Part shown: one piece after another, positions 36,903 to 45,309 of the stretch
Layout of the letters: the number at the start of each line of letters is the position of its first letter
Position numbering within the stretch: position 1 is the stretch's first letter
From: CBINFS01 sp966250015
Lineage (GTDB): Bacteria > Bacteroidota > Rhodothermia > Rhodothermales > DASSAV01
Direction of reading: 5' to 3'
Assembly (NCBI GenBank): GCA_966250015.1
Contig: CBINFS010000011.1
Span: 1-64,000, forward strand
Length of the DNA stretch: 64,000 nt
Notes under the pieces: model-generated
Seen by the model: only the letters and a program-made list of their open reading frames with translations
Database searches by the model: none
Told to the model about the DNA's origin: nothing
Program-made: the position numbers and the translations under genes

Positions 36903-37103
36903 ATGAACGAAAAGACAATGCCCATCTGGTCCCAATCGGAAGGTGAAGATACCGACGACCTCGCGCCGGAGCTCCTACCGTACGCCCTCAACCAGTATAA
37001 ACGTGCGTGGGACGCCTACGTCGAAGCGGGTTGCCCCTTTGGCGAAAGCGATCACGCCATGCTGCTCTGGTTTACGTTTCACCAGCATACGAGCGAAAAC
37101 TGA
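36903..37103 (+). CDS. Small conserved-looking protein, 66 residues
   Basis: ATG 36903 opens a 66-codon frame: acidic N terminus, then LLPYALNQYKRAWDAYVEAGCPFGES and an aromatic C terminus (MLLWFTFHQHTSEN). Codon use resembles the neighbours. It lies between bshB1 and leuS and is convergent with leuS (11 bases apart). No family or function is recognised; its amphipathic helix suggests a small regulatory or binding protein. Confidence 0.5.
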   Translation: MNEKTMPIWSQSEGEDTDDLAPELLPYALNQYKRAWDAYVEAGCPFGESDHAMLLWFTFHQHTSEN

Positions 37104-37114
37104 GACCGAAGCGC

Positions 37115-39766
37115 TCAGCTCACGACAAAATTGACGAGCCGCCCCGGCACCCAGATCTCGCGACGTATCGTCTTGCCTTCGAGGTGCCGTGCGACGTTGC
37201 CGTTCTGACGGGCCGCCTCGATTGCCACCTCCCGGGTAACGTCCGAGGGCATACGTAACGACGCCCGAAGCTTGCCGTTCACCTGGATGGCGATCTCGAC
37301 CTCGTCGGCCTGTATGTACTCTGGGTCAAACTCCGGCCACGGCTCGTACGCCAGCGTTTCCTCGTGGCCCAGGCGGCTCCACAGCTCTTCCGATATGTGC
37401 GGGGCGAACGGACTCAAGAGCAAAATGAACGGCTCTAAGATCGCCTTCGGGACCCTCTCCCACTTGTAGCACGCGTTGACGAACTCCATCATCGCGGCGA
37501 TCGCCGTGTTGAAGCGCAGGTTCTCGATGTCTTCGGTGACCTTCTTGATGGTGGTGTGAAGCCTGTGCAGCTGCTCGCGTGTGGGTTCGTCATTCGTGAG
37601 CGACTCTGACAGGTCCTCGGTGCGATCGTCGACGAACAACCGCCAGATCCGGCTCAGGAACCGATGGACGCCGTCGGTGCCCCGCGCGCTCCACGGCTTC
37701 GTCTGCTCGATCGGGCCCATGAACATCTCGTACAGCCGGAGTGAGTCCGCCCCGTAGGTCCTGACGACGTCGTCCGGGTTGATGACGTTACCCCGGCTCT
37801 TGCTCATCTTGAACGCCTTGGCGTCCACCACGATCGACGGGTCCGCCTTGAGCACGAAGTTGTCGCCTCGTTTTTCGACCTCGGCTTCATCGACGGAGAT
37901 CGGCCGCACCGGCTGATTGGTCCGAACGTCGACGCCGTCCTGCACGTGCTCGGCCGAGATCGTGCGGCCGTCCTCGTCGACGAAGCGCACGAACTCCATC
38001 TCCCCGAGAATCAAGCCCTGGTGGACGAGCTTCTTGAACGGCTCCTTCGTCGATACGACCCCCAGATCGTAGAGGACGTGGTGCCAGAAACGGGCGTAGA
38101 GCAGGTGGAGCACGGCGTGCTCGGCGCCGCCGATGTAAAGATCCACCGGGAGCCAGTACTTTTCTTTTTCCGGATCGACCAGGCGCTCTTCGTTGTGTGG
38201 ATCGACGAACCGCAGATAGTACCAGCACGACCCGGCCCATTGCGGCATCGTGTTCGTCTCGCGAACTGCCGGCTTGCCCGTCGTCGGGTCGGTGGTGTTC
38301 ACCCAGCTCTTCTGCGTGGCGAGCGGCCCTTCCGGCGTACCGCTCGGCTTGTAGGTTTCGAGGTCGGGAAGGGTCACGGGGAGCTGATCTTCCGGTACCG
38401 GCACCGGGCGCCCGTCGACAAAAAGGATCGGGAAGGGCTCGCCCCAGTACCGCTGGCGGCTGAAGAGCCAGTCGCGCAGCTTGTAGTTGACGTGGTACCG
38501 GCCGACGCCCTGCTTCTCGAGCCACGCGGTGATCTTTTTCTTCGCTTCCTCGACGCTCAGCCCGTTGATCGACACGCCTTTCCGGGCCACGCCCGGGATC
38601 GGGTGCCCCTCGCTCGACGAGTTGACCAGTACGCCGTCACCCGTGTACGCTTTCTCCGAAATGTCGCCGCCCGATACGACCTCGCGGATGGGCAGCCCGA
38701 ACTTCTTGGCAAACTCGTAGTCGCGCTCGTCGTGCGCGGGTACGGCCATGATCGCACCGGTGCCGTACGACGCGAGCACGTAATCGGCGATCCAGATCGG
38801 TATTTTCTCCCCGTTGACCGGGTTGATCGCGTGCCCGCCCGTGAAGACGCCCGTTTTTTCTTTTTGAAGCTCGGCGCGTTCGAGGTCGGTCTTCGTTGCG
38901 GTGCTCTTGATGTACGCCTGCACCTCTTCCAACCGATCCGGCGTCGTCACCTTGAGAACGATGGGGTGTTCGGGAGCAAGCACCATGTACGTGGCTCCAA
39001 AGAGCGTGTCAGGGCGCGTGGTGAAGACGCGGATGCGCTCTTCCGGGTTGCCGGCGACGGCGAAGTCGACCTCTGCGCCTTCCGACCGTCCGATCCAGTT
39101 TCGTTGCATCTCCTTGGTGCTCTCGGGCCATTCGAGCTCGTCGAGCCCTTCGAGGAGCCTGTCGGCGTACTTCGTGATCCGAAGCATCCACTGCCGCATC
39201 GGCAGGCGCACGCACGGGTAGCCGCCCCGCTCGGACTTGCCGTCGATCACCTCTTCGTTGGCGAGCACCGTGCCGAGCTCCTCGCACCACCACACCGGCA
39301 CCTCGGCCTGGTACGCCAGGCCCTTCTCGTAGAGCTTGAGGAAGATCCACTGCGTCCAGCGGAAATACGCGGGGTCGGTCGTGTTGATCTCCCGGTCCCA
39401 GTCGTACGACAGCCCGAGCGACTTGAGCTGCTCCCGGAAGCGTTTGATGTTTTTTTCGGTGGTGATCCGTGGATGCGTGCCCGTTTGAATGGCGTACTGC
39501 TCGGCCGGCAATCCGAAGGCGTCCCAACCCATCGGATGCAGGACGTTGAACCCCTTCATCCGCTTGTAGCGGGCGACGATGTCCGTAGCCGTGTAACCTT
39601 CGGGGTGCCCCACGTGGAGGCCGGCCCCGCTCGGGTACGGAAACATGTCGAGCACGTAGTACTTCGGCTTCGTCCAATCGATTTCGTCCGGCGTGCGGAA
39701 GGTCTTATTCTGCTCCCAGTACGCCTGCCACTTCTTCTCTATGTCTTTGAATGGATATCCGGCCAT
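37115..39766 (-). CDS. leuS: Leucyl-tRNA synthetase
   Basis: An 883-residue class I synthetase with HIGH-like PYPSGAGLHVGHPEGY, an editing domain, KMSKS (KMSKSRGNVINPDD) and the C-terminal anticodon domain ending in NGKLRASLRMP and ARQNGNVARHLEGKTI. ATG 39766 (MAGYPFKDIEKKWQAYW) matches the family start; the extra upstream frame to 39859 does not. Confidence 0.98.
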   Translation of the reverse strand: MAGYPFKDIEKKWQAYWEQNKTFRTPDEIDWTKPKYYVLDMFPYPSGAGLHVGHPEGYTATDIVARYKRMKGFNVLHPMGWDAFGLPAEQYAIQTGTHPRITTEKNIKRFREQLKSLGLSYDWDREINTTDPAYFRWTQWIFLKLYEKGLAYQAEVPVWWCEELGTVLANEEVIDGKSERGGYPCVRLPMRQWMLRITKYADRLLEGLDELEWPESTKEMQRNWIGRSEGAEVDFAVAGNPEERIRVFTTRPDTLFGATYMVLAPEHPIVLKVTTPDRLEEVQAYIKSTATKTDLERAELQKEKTGVFTGGHAINPVNGEKIPIWIADYVLASYGTGAIMAVPAHDERDYEFAKKFGLPIREVVSGGDISEKAYTGDGVLVNSSSEGHPIPGVARKGVSINGLSVEEAKKKITAWLEKQGVGRYHVNYKLRDWLFSRQRYWGEPFPILFVDGRPVPVPEDQLPVTLPDLETYKPSGTPEGPLATQKSWVNTTDPTTGKPAVRETNTMPQWAGSCWYYLRFVDPHNEERLVDPEKEKYWLPVDLYIGGAEHAVLHLLYARFWHHVLYDLGVVSTKEPFKKLVHQGLILGEMEFVRFVDEDGRTISAEHVQDGVDVRTNQPVRPISVDEAEVEKRGDNFVLKADPSIVVDAKAFKMSKSRGNVINPDDVVRTYGADSLRLYEMFMGPIEQTKPWSARGTDGVHRFLSRIWRLFVDDRTEDLSESLTNDEPTREQLHRLHTTIKKVTEDIENLRFNTAIAAMMEFVNACYKWERVPKAILEPFILLLSPFAPHISEELWSRLGHEETLAYEPWPEFDPEYIQADEVEIAIQVNGKLRASLRMPSDVTREVAIEAARQNGNVARHLEGKTIRREIWVPGRLVNFVVS

Positions 39767-39983
39767 CAGAGGGAAAACACCAGGTATTATTTTGGGTTGA
39801 ATAGATGCACCTGCAATCGAACAAGCTTCGCCGCGAAGTGTTCGATCCAGGCGACACAAGGGACAGAAAATACGGTACCCGGCGCATGAATGTGCATAAA
39901 CCCGCCCGGCCGAGCCCGTCGGTTCACCGTCTTGCGCCTGAATTGCTGCCTTTTCGCCAAAAACGCAAATATAAAGGTTACGT

Positions 39984-40400
39984 ATGATCGACCTTCACGA
40001 AGTGCTGTCGTCGGCCCGAGTGGTGGCCGTGGTGGGTTGCTCCGATAACCCGGTCCGCACCAGCTATCGCATCGCGAACTACCTGATCGAAGCCGGCTAC
40101 GAGATGATCCCCGTCAATCCGAATCATCCCGAAGTGCTCGGGAAAAAGTGCTACCCGGACCTCTTGAGTGTACCCGAGGACGTTCAGGTAGACATCGTCG
40201 ACATCTTCCGGAACAGCCGATATTCCGCCGAAGCCGTCGAGGATACGGTCCGGTTTGCAGCCGAGCGGAACCAGAAACCGGTCGTATGGACCCAGATCGG
40301 CGTCTCGTCGCCGGACGCCAAACGGCGCACGCTGGAAGCCGGCCTGAAGTACGTCGAAAACCGATGCATCATGGTCGAACACCGGCGGCTGTTCAAATAG
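39984..40400 (+). CDS. CoA-binding domain protein (YccU-like)
   Basis: A 138-residue Rossmann-type CoA-binding protein: VVAVVGCSDNPVRTSYRIANYL, IPVNPNHPEVLGKKCYPDL, VDIVDIFRNS, VVWTQIGVSSPDA, NRCIMVEHRRLF. AAAGG lies 6 bases before ATG 39984. This small family binds CoA or similar nucleotides; its task in the cell is unknown. It is divergent from leuS. Confidence 0.92.
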   Translation: MIDLHEVLSSARVVAVVGCSDNPVRTSYRIANYLIEAGYEMIPVNPNHPEVLGKKCYPDLLSVPEDVQVDIVDIFRNSRYSAEAVEDTVRFAAERNQKPVVWTQIGVSSPDAKRRTLEAGLKYVENRCIMVEHRRLFK

Positions 40401-40601
40401 AAGGCAAATCATACGGAACGAGCCCCGGGACCGAATTACGGTTAGTTTTTGGATCCACGCGAAGTGGCATTCAGTTATGTTGTTTTTTTTTTGAAAATCC
40501 GTATGATCCACACTATCGAGGATCGGTCCTTTGAATTGTGAGTCTGGCCGAACTGTGGCGGGGGATCCATACCTTTGCTGTCTCAGCCCCTGAAACCTGC
40601 C

Positions 40602-42266
40602 ATGTTTGCTTCCCGATTTTCAGGCGAGGGAACCCGTCCTTTTGCCCTTGCCCTCGTTCTCCTCGTAGTGTTTGCTTTCACGCTACCCGTACGGGCTCAG
40701 AACGGCGAGCTCGACGCTGCCTTCGGAACCAATGGTATCGTAAATGGCCTTCTTCCGGGCGGCGCTGCCGACGTCGCCGTCCAGTCGGACGGCACCATCG
40801 TCGTAGCCGGCTGGGCGGCCGAGCCGGGAGCCCAGGACCTGGTGACAGACGTCCTCCTTGCCGGCGTGCAGCCGGACGGTACGCTCGACCCCAACTTCGG
40901 CACGGACGGCTCAACGCTGACGCACGTCAGCCGGGGCGACGAAGCCTCGAAGCTCGTGATCCTGCCGAACGACCGTATTCTGGTGGCAGGGATTACGGGC
41001 CTGACGGGCATGCCCGACCCGATGGAGCGGCCGCTTGCCCTGATCGCACGATACACGCCGGACGGCGTGCTCGACCCATCGTTTGGCGACGGCGGCTCGG
41101 TGATTCTGGACGTAGAGGCGCAATTCGGCGCAGGGGCCATGCACCGTGTGACGGATCTGGCCGTCGACGCCGCCGGATCGATCTACGTCGCAGGGGTGGT
41201 CCACGGAAATCCGAACGTGGAAGACGAGCTTTCGGTGGCGTTCCTTCTGGCCAGGTTCCTTCCCGATGGCACGCCTGACGCCGCCTTCGGGCAGGATGGT
41301 ATCGTTTTGACCGACGTGCCCTCCGACGCCAACGCGGTGCTGTACGTCAGGCCGGTAGAGGATGGGATCATCGCCGCGGGCGGGTTCGCTTCAGAGGGGC
41401 AGGAACGGCTGGCGCTTCTACGGTTCGATCAGGAAGGCATTCTCGATCCGGACTTCGGCGGCGGTGGGGTACAGCCGGCACCGTTCGACGGCGTTTCGCT
41501 CCGGCCGGTCGGCCTCTTCGACCTGTCGGACGGAAAAATCCTGGTTGCGGGCAGGGTAAAGTCGCAGGACGAGAGCGGCGTGGGCGTCGCCCGGTTCCTC
41601 GAAGACGGCAGCCTGGACGACTCGTTCGCCGATGGTGGCGTCTCCCTGATCCCCTTGCTGAACCGTGAGCTGGCCGGCGGGACGGTAGCGAACCTGTACG
41701 TCAACGAAGCCTTGTTCCTGCCTGACGAGCCGGGTACGGTGCTGATTGGCGGCAGCGTCGAACTGTCGGGCCTCGACTTCTTCCTCGCACGCATCGACGG
41801 AAACGGAGACCCGGATACGAATTTTGGCGACGGTGGCATCGTCACGACCGACATCGACGGCTTCGACGTGCTCACCGGCCTGGCCGCGCAGCCCGACGGC
41901 CGGGTCGTGGCGGTCGGCGCGCAGAACCTCCAGGTGGTAACCGTTCAGATGGCCCGCTACCTGGTCAAAACCCGGACAGCTACCGAGCGGCAAGAAGAGC
42001 TACCCGAGGGCTTCAAGTTGTCGCCGGCCTATCCGAATCCATTCAACCCCTCCACGCGGTTTACGTTGACGCTGGACGCCACGGAACCGGTGCGGATAGA
42101 AGTGCTCGACGTGGTGGGCAGGCACGTTCACACGGTTTACGAGGGAACCCTGCCGGCAGGTGAACACACATTCGCCATCGAAGCCGGCGGGTGGACGAGT
42201 GGAACGTACTTCATCCGGGCCATCGGAAGCGGCATCGAATACCGGCCGATTACCCTGCTGAAGTGA
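40602..42266 (+). CDS. Secreted delta-60-repeat protein with T9SS sorting domain
   Basis: A 554-residue exported protein. The signal peptide (about 16-33, LALVLLVVFAFTLPVRAQ) is followed by delta-60 repeats, each with a cap like GTLDPNFGTDG: at least six are visible, with GVLDPSFGDGG, GTPDAAFGQDG, GILDPDFGGGG, GSLDDSFADGG and GDPDTNFGDGG. They form a beta-propeller-like surface. The last 85 residues are a type IX secretion sorting domain (SPAYPNPFNPSTRFTLTL, TFAIEAGGWTSGTYFIRA). So it is carried out of the cell by T9SS. ATG 40602 is preferred over TTG 40575. Ligand unknown. Confidence 0.88.
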   Translation: MFASRFSGEGTRPFALALVLLVVFAFTLPVRAQNGELDAAFGTNGIVNGLLPGGAADVAVQSDGTIVVAGWAAEPGAQDLVTDVLLAGVQPDGTLDPNFGTDGSTLTHVSRGDEASKLVILPNDRILVAGITGLTGMPDPMERPLALIARYTPDGVLDPSFGDGGSVILDVEAQFGAGAMHRVTDLAVDAAGSIYVAGVVHGNPNVEDELSVAFLLARFLPDGTPDAAFGQDGIVLTDVPSDANAVLYVRPVEDGIIAAGGFASEGQERLALLRFDQEGILDPDFGGGGVQPAPFDGVSLRPVGLFDLSDGKILVAGRVKSQDESGVGVARFLEDGSLDDSFADGGVSLIPLLNRELAGGTVANLYVNEALFLPDEPGTVLIGGSVELSGLDFFLARIDGNGDPDTNFGDGGIVTTDIDGFDVLTGLAAQPDGRVVAVGAQNLQVVTVQMARYLVKTRTATERQEELPEGFKLSPAYPNPFNPSTRFTLTLDATEPVRIEVLDVVGRHVHTVYEGTLPAGEHTFAIEAGGWTSGTYFIRAIGSGIEYRPITLLK

Positions 42267-42307
42267 GAATTTGGATGGGTTTACCTGCACCGCTGGCGCT
42301 TCCCAGA

Positions 42308-42649
42308 TCACGCACTCTCGGCTTTTACCGCTGCGGCTTCCTCTTCCTGTTCCTCGCGCAATCGGCTGCACATCAGCATGCAGAGTGCTGACAGGGTGGG
42401 GTCCGAAATGACGTAGTAGGAGTACAGGCCTTCTTTTCGACGGCTGATCAGCCCCTCCTCCGCCATCTGGCCGAGGTGTTTGCTGACGTTAGCTTGCTGA
42501 TGCCCGGTTGCCTCTACGAGCTGCTGCACGGTCATCTCCCCGTGCGTGTTCAGCTGATTGAGCAGTTCGAGGCGAACGGGCTCACCTAACAGCTTGAACC
42601 GCCGGGCCGCACGTTCCATGAGCACCTGTGGAACCAGGTTCGTTTTCAT
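42308..42649 (-). CDS. ArsR-family winged-helix regulator
   Basis: A 113-residue ArsR-type repressor (ATG 42649). The wHTH spans about 14-80: LLGEPVRLELLNQL, MTVQQLVEATGHQQANVSKHL, GLISRRKEGLYSYY. It lacks the ELCVCDL metal site of arsenic sensors and the paired Cys positions I know for BigR/SqrR. Its only cysteines are C90 and C94 in the last helix (ALCMLMCSRL). It is divergent from a persulfide dioxygenase gene with several dyads between, so it may be a sulfur-responsive repressor of that operon. This is inference from context. Confidence 0.88.
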   Translation of the reverse strand: MKTNLVPQVLMERAARRFKLLGEPVRLELLNQLNTHGEMTVQQLVEATGHQQANVSKHLGQMAEEGLISRRKEGLYSYYVISDPTLSALCMLMCSRLREEQEEEAAAVKAESA

Positions 42650-42997
42650 CGAGAAAGTCTTCTTCCGATTTAATAATGCCAGTGTAACGTTGTGGATACA
42701 GGTCACTGCCCGTCTCGGCTTCGTTCCTTACATTTCCCTCTATTCAATTACTTTTCCAGAATACGGAACGGGGGGACCGTACTCCTGGAGCGTCGCGATC
42801 GGACAGTCCCGCCTGCTGCCCTTTAGTACGCGCGAACGGGCAAAATGATCTCCACGGCGTATTTTTCATAGACGAGACGGTATTTGGAAGGGATCCAGCC
42901 AACATCGAACGTGACCCCGGTTAACCGGAAAAGATCATATTAGAATCAACCGGGGCGGAATACAGTATACCGCCCCCTTCATAAATGACGAAAGTGT
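42650..42997. promoter_or_regulatory. Divergent promoter region with several dyads
   Basis: This 348-base stretch between the ArsR gene and the persulfide dioxygenase gene holds four dyads: CCAG(AATACGG) ... CCGTACTCCTGG at 42756-42788; CCGGTTAACCGG, a perfect 12-bp palindrome at 42917-42928; CCCCGGTT/AACCGGGG (42915-42922 and 42948-42955); and a 25-bp dyad with GGGGCGG/CCGCCCC arms at 42952-42976. The last ends 21 bases before ATG 42998, where a repressor would block the promoter or ribosome site. No coding is seen. Confidence 0.6.
42952..42976. promoter_or_regulatory. 25-bp dyad next to the persulfide dioxygenase start
   Basis: GGGGCGG (42952-42958) and CCGCCCC (42970-42976) enclose ATAC-A-GTAT. 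Of the 12 arm positions on each side, 11 are symmetric. Centre is A42964. It may be the main operator of the ArsR regulator, or an RNA hairpin just before the start at 42998. Confidence 0.55.
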
Positions 42998-44434
42998 ATG
43001 ATCGTACGCCAGCTATACGACGATAAGCTTGCCCAGTACAGCTACCTGATCGGGTGTCCGGCAACGGGTGCGGCGCTGGTCATCGATCCCCAGCGGGACG
43101 TCGACCGGTACTTCGAGGCCGCTGAAAAGAACAACCTCCAGATCACCGCCGCCGCTGAAACGCACATCCACGCCGACTACCTCTCCGGACTTCGCGAGCT
43201 TGCCGAAAGGGGTGTCCACGTTTACGCATCGAACGAAGGGGACGAAGACTGGAAGTACGAGTGGCTGATGGGGTCGAACTACCGGTACCGCCTCCTTGAA
43301 GACGGCGACCAGTTCACCGTAGGCAACGTCGTCGTCGAGGTCCTTCACACGCCGGGCCACACCCCCGAGCACCTCAGCTATCTGATTCACGACCGGGGGA
43401 GTGGAGCCGAAGTGCCCCTCGCCATCGCCACTGGCGATTTCGTGTTCGTCGGCGACCTCGGCCGTCCCGACCTGCTCGAAACGGCGGCCGGCGTGAAAGG
43501 AACGATGGAATCCGGCGCCCGCAACCTGTACCGGTCCCTCGCCGCCTTCCGGCGGCTGCCGGACTTCGTCCAGGTGTGGCCGGGACACGGAGCCGGCAGT
43601 GCGTGCGGGAAATCACTCGGCGACGTGCCCCTTTCGACCGTCGGGTACGAGCTGATCAACAACCCCGCGATTCAAGCCGCTACGGACGAAGACCGGTTCG
43701 TCCGGCACATCCTCGACGGCCAGCCCGAGCCGCCCCTGTACTTCGCCCGCATGAAGCGTGACAACAAGGTAGGGCCGCGCGTGCTCGGCTCGATGCCCGC
43801 ACCGCGCCGCCTGGCGCACCACGAGATCCGCTCGCTGGTCGAACGAACCGGCGCCACGATCCTCGACACCCGCCTGAACCGTTCCGCCTTTATGGCAAGG
43901 CACCTGCCCGGGTCGATCTACGCGCCGCTGGACCGGACCTTCCCAACCGTCGCCGGATCGTACGTCCAGGAAAACACCCCGATCTACCTCGTCGTCGGAA
44001 AAGAACGCCTGGAAGAAGCGGTCGTCGATCTGATACGGATTGGCCTGGACGACGTGGCCGGCTACATCACGCCGGAGAGCCTCGACCGGGTGCTGAACGA
44101 GATGGGCTCCACCGGGCACATCGAAGAGATCACGTTCAGAGAAGTAAACACCCTTCTCGAAGAGAAGAACGTCCAGGCGCTCGACGTGCGGAGCCGGCTC
44201 GAATACGACGAGGGACACGTCCACGGCGCTCTCAACATCGCACACACCCGGCTGGCGGCCCGCCTCGACGAGCTCGACCACGAAAAAACTTACCTCGTGT
44301 ACTGCCGCTCCGGCGCCCGGTCGGCGGTGGCGTCGGCATTCCTCAAGCACCACGGCTTCGACGTCCGGTACGTGAACGACCACATTTCGAACCGGAAGAA
44401 AGCCGTCACTCCGGAAGCCACGACCGCAACCTGA
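42998..44434 (+). CDS. Persulfide dioxygenase fused to two rhodanese domains (CstB-like)
   Basis: A 478-residue fusion. Residues 1-240 are a metallo-beta-lactamase-fold persulfide dioxygenase: THIHADYLSG (first His H56), HTPGHTPEH (H117), VGDLGRPDL (D153) give the expected Fe ligands. A degenerate rhodanese follows (about 265-360) whose active Cys is absent. The second rhodanese (about 375-470) has the active loop CRSGARS. This matches the CstB layout: oxidise persulfide to sulfite, then form thiosulfate. It starts an operon with a TauE exporter, as in the staphylococcal cst locus, and a SulP gene. The ArsR regulator is divergent. Confidence 0.92.
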   Translation: MIVRQLYDDKLAQYSYLIGCPATGAALVIDPQRDVDRYFEAAEKNNLQITAAAETHIHADYLSGLRELAERGVHVYASNEGDEDWKYEWLMGSNYRYRLLEDGDQFTVGNVVVEVLHTPGHTPEHLSYLIHDRGSGAEVPLAIATGDFVFVGDLGRPDLLETAAGVKGTMESGARNLYRSLAAFRRLPDFVQVWPGHGAGSACGKSLGDVPLSTVGYELINNPAIQAATDEDRFVRHILDGQPEPPLYFARMKRDNKVGPRVLGSMPAPRRLAHHEIRSLVERTGATILDTRLNRSAFMARHLPGSIYAPLDRTFPTVAGSYVQENTPIYLVVGKERLEEAVVDLIRIGLDDVAGYITPESLDRVLNEMGSTGHIEEITFREVNTLLEEKNVQALDVRSRLEYDEGHVHGALNIAHTRLAARLDELDHEKTYLVYCRSGARSAVASAFLKHHGFDVRYVNDHISNRKKAVTPEATTAT

Positions 44435-44456
44435 TCCGTCCCTTACCCTCGCCAAC

Positions 44457-45218
44457 ATGATCTTTGCCTGGATCGGCGCCTTACTGATCGGCATCAGCCT
44501 CGGCCTGCTCGGTTCGGGAGGCTCCATCCTCACCGTCCCCGTCCTCGTTTACCTCGTCGGCGAGCCGGGAAAAGTGGCGATTGCGGAATCGCTCGCCATC
44601 GTGGGGGCTATCAGTCTTGCCGGTGCGATGCCGTACGTCCGGCACAGGAGTGTCGACTGGCGTAGCGTCCTGCTTTTCGGCCTGCCGGGTATGGCCGGCA
44701 CGTACCTCGGCGCATACCTCTCCAGATTCTTATCGGCGGAGGTCCAGCTCGCCCTCTTTGCGGTGGTCATGCTGATGGCGGCGGCATTGATGATCCGCGG
44801 CCGAAGCCTGAACGCGGAAGTCACGGCAAAACGGAGCTGGTGGAAGATCGGCCTGGACGGGCTCGCCGTCGGGGTCTTGACCGGACTGGTCGGGGTGGGA
44901 GGCGGATTCCTGATCGTGCCTGCGCTCGTTTTGCTCGGCGGCCTGCCGATGCCCCTTGCAGTCGGAACCAGCCTCCTGATCATTGCACTCAAAAGCTTCG
45001 CCGGCTTTGCCAAATACCTCGACGTGCTCGCTGCCAGCGCCGACACCGTCAACTGGACGTTAATCGCCGTGTTCACTCTGATCGGCATTCTCGGAAGCCT
45101 CTTCGGCGCGCGTGTCGGGAAAGGCCTGTCGCACGTCACCCTTCGCAGGGGCTTCGGCTACTTTCTGATCGTCATGGGCGTCGGCATCCTGGCCGAGAAC
45201 GTGTGGCGCATGGTCTGA
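44457..45218 (+). CDS. Sulfite exporter TauE/SafE family protein
   Basis: A 253-residue protein with about eight membrane helices in the two-repeat TauE/SafE (DUF81) arrangement: GISLGLLGSGGSILTVPVLVYL and the matching VGVLTGLVGVGGGFLIVPALVLL. It exports sulfite or related sulfur oxyanions. It starts 22 bases after the persulfide dioxygenase, so it likely removes that enzyme's sulfite/thiosulfate product. Confidence 0.92.
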   Translation: MIFAWIGALLIGISLGLLGSGGSILTVPVLVYLVGEPGKVAIAESLAIVGAISLAGAMPYVRHRSVDWRSVLLFGLPGMAGTYLGAYLSRFLSAEVQLALFAVVMLMAAALMIRGRSLNAEVTAKRSWWKIGLDGLAVGVLTGLVGVGGGFLIVPALVLLGGLPMPLAVGTSLLIIALKSFAGFAKYLDVLAASADTVNWTLIAVFTLIGILGSLFGARVGKGLSHVTLRRGFGYFLIVMGVGILAENVWRMV

Positions 45219-45309
45219 AGGATCTCCGGGCCTTCCTCGTCCGTAAACGTGCCATTTCTATATTCCAGGTCCCTGGTGGGGTAGGTGCTGAGCTGACTTT
45301 ATCGTAGAT

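Noticed and set aside
37946..39889. Long plus-strand frame opposite leuS
   Set aside because: Antisense shadow of leuS, highly charged and without recognisable domains.
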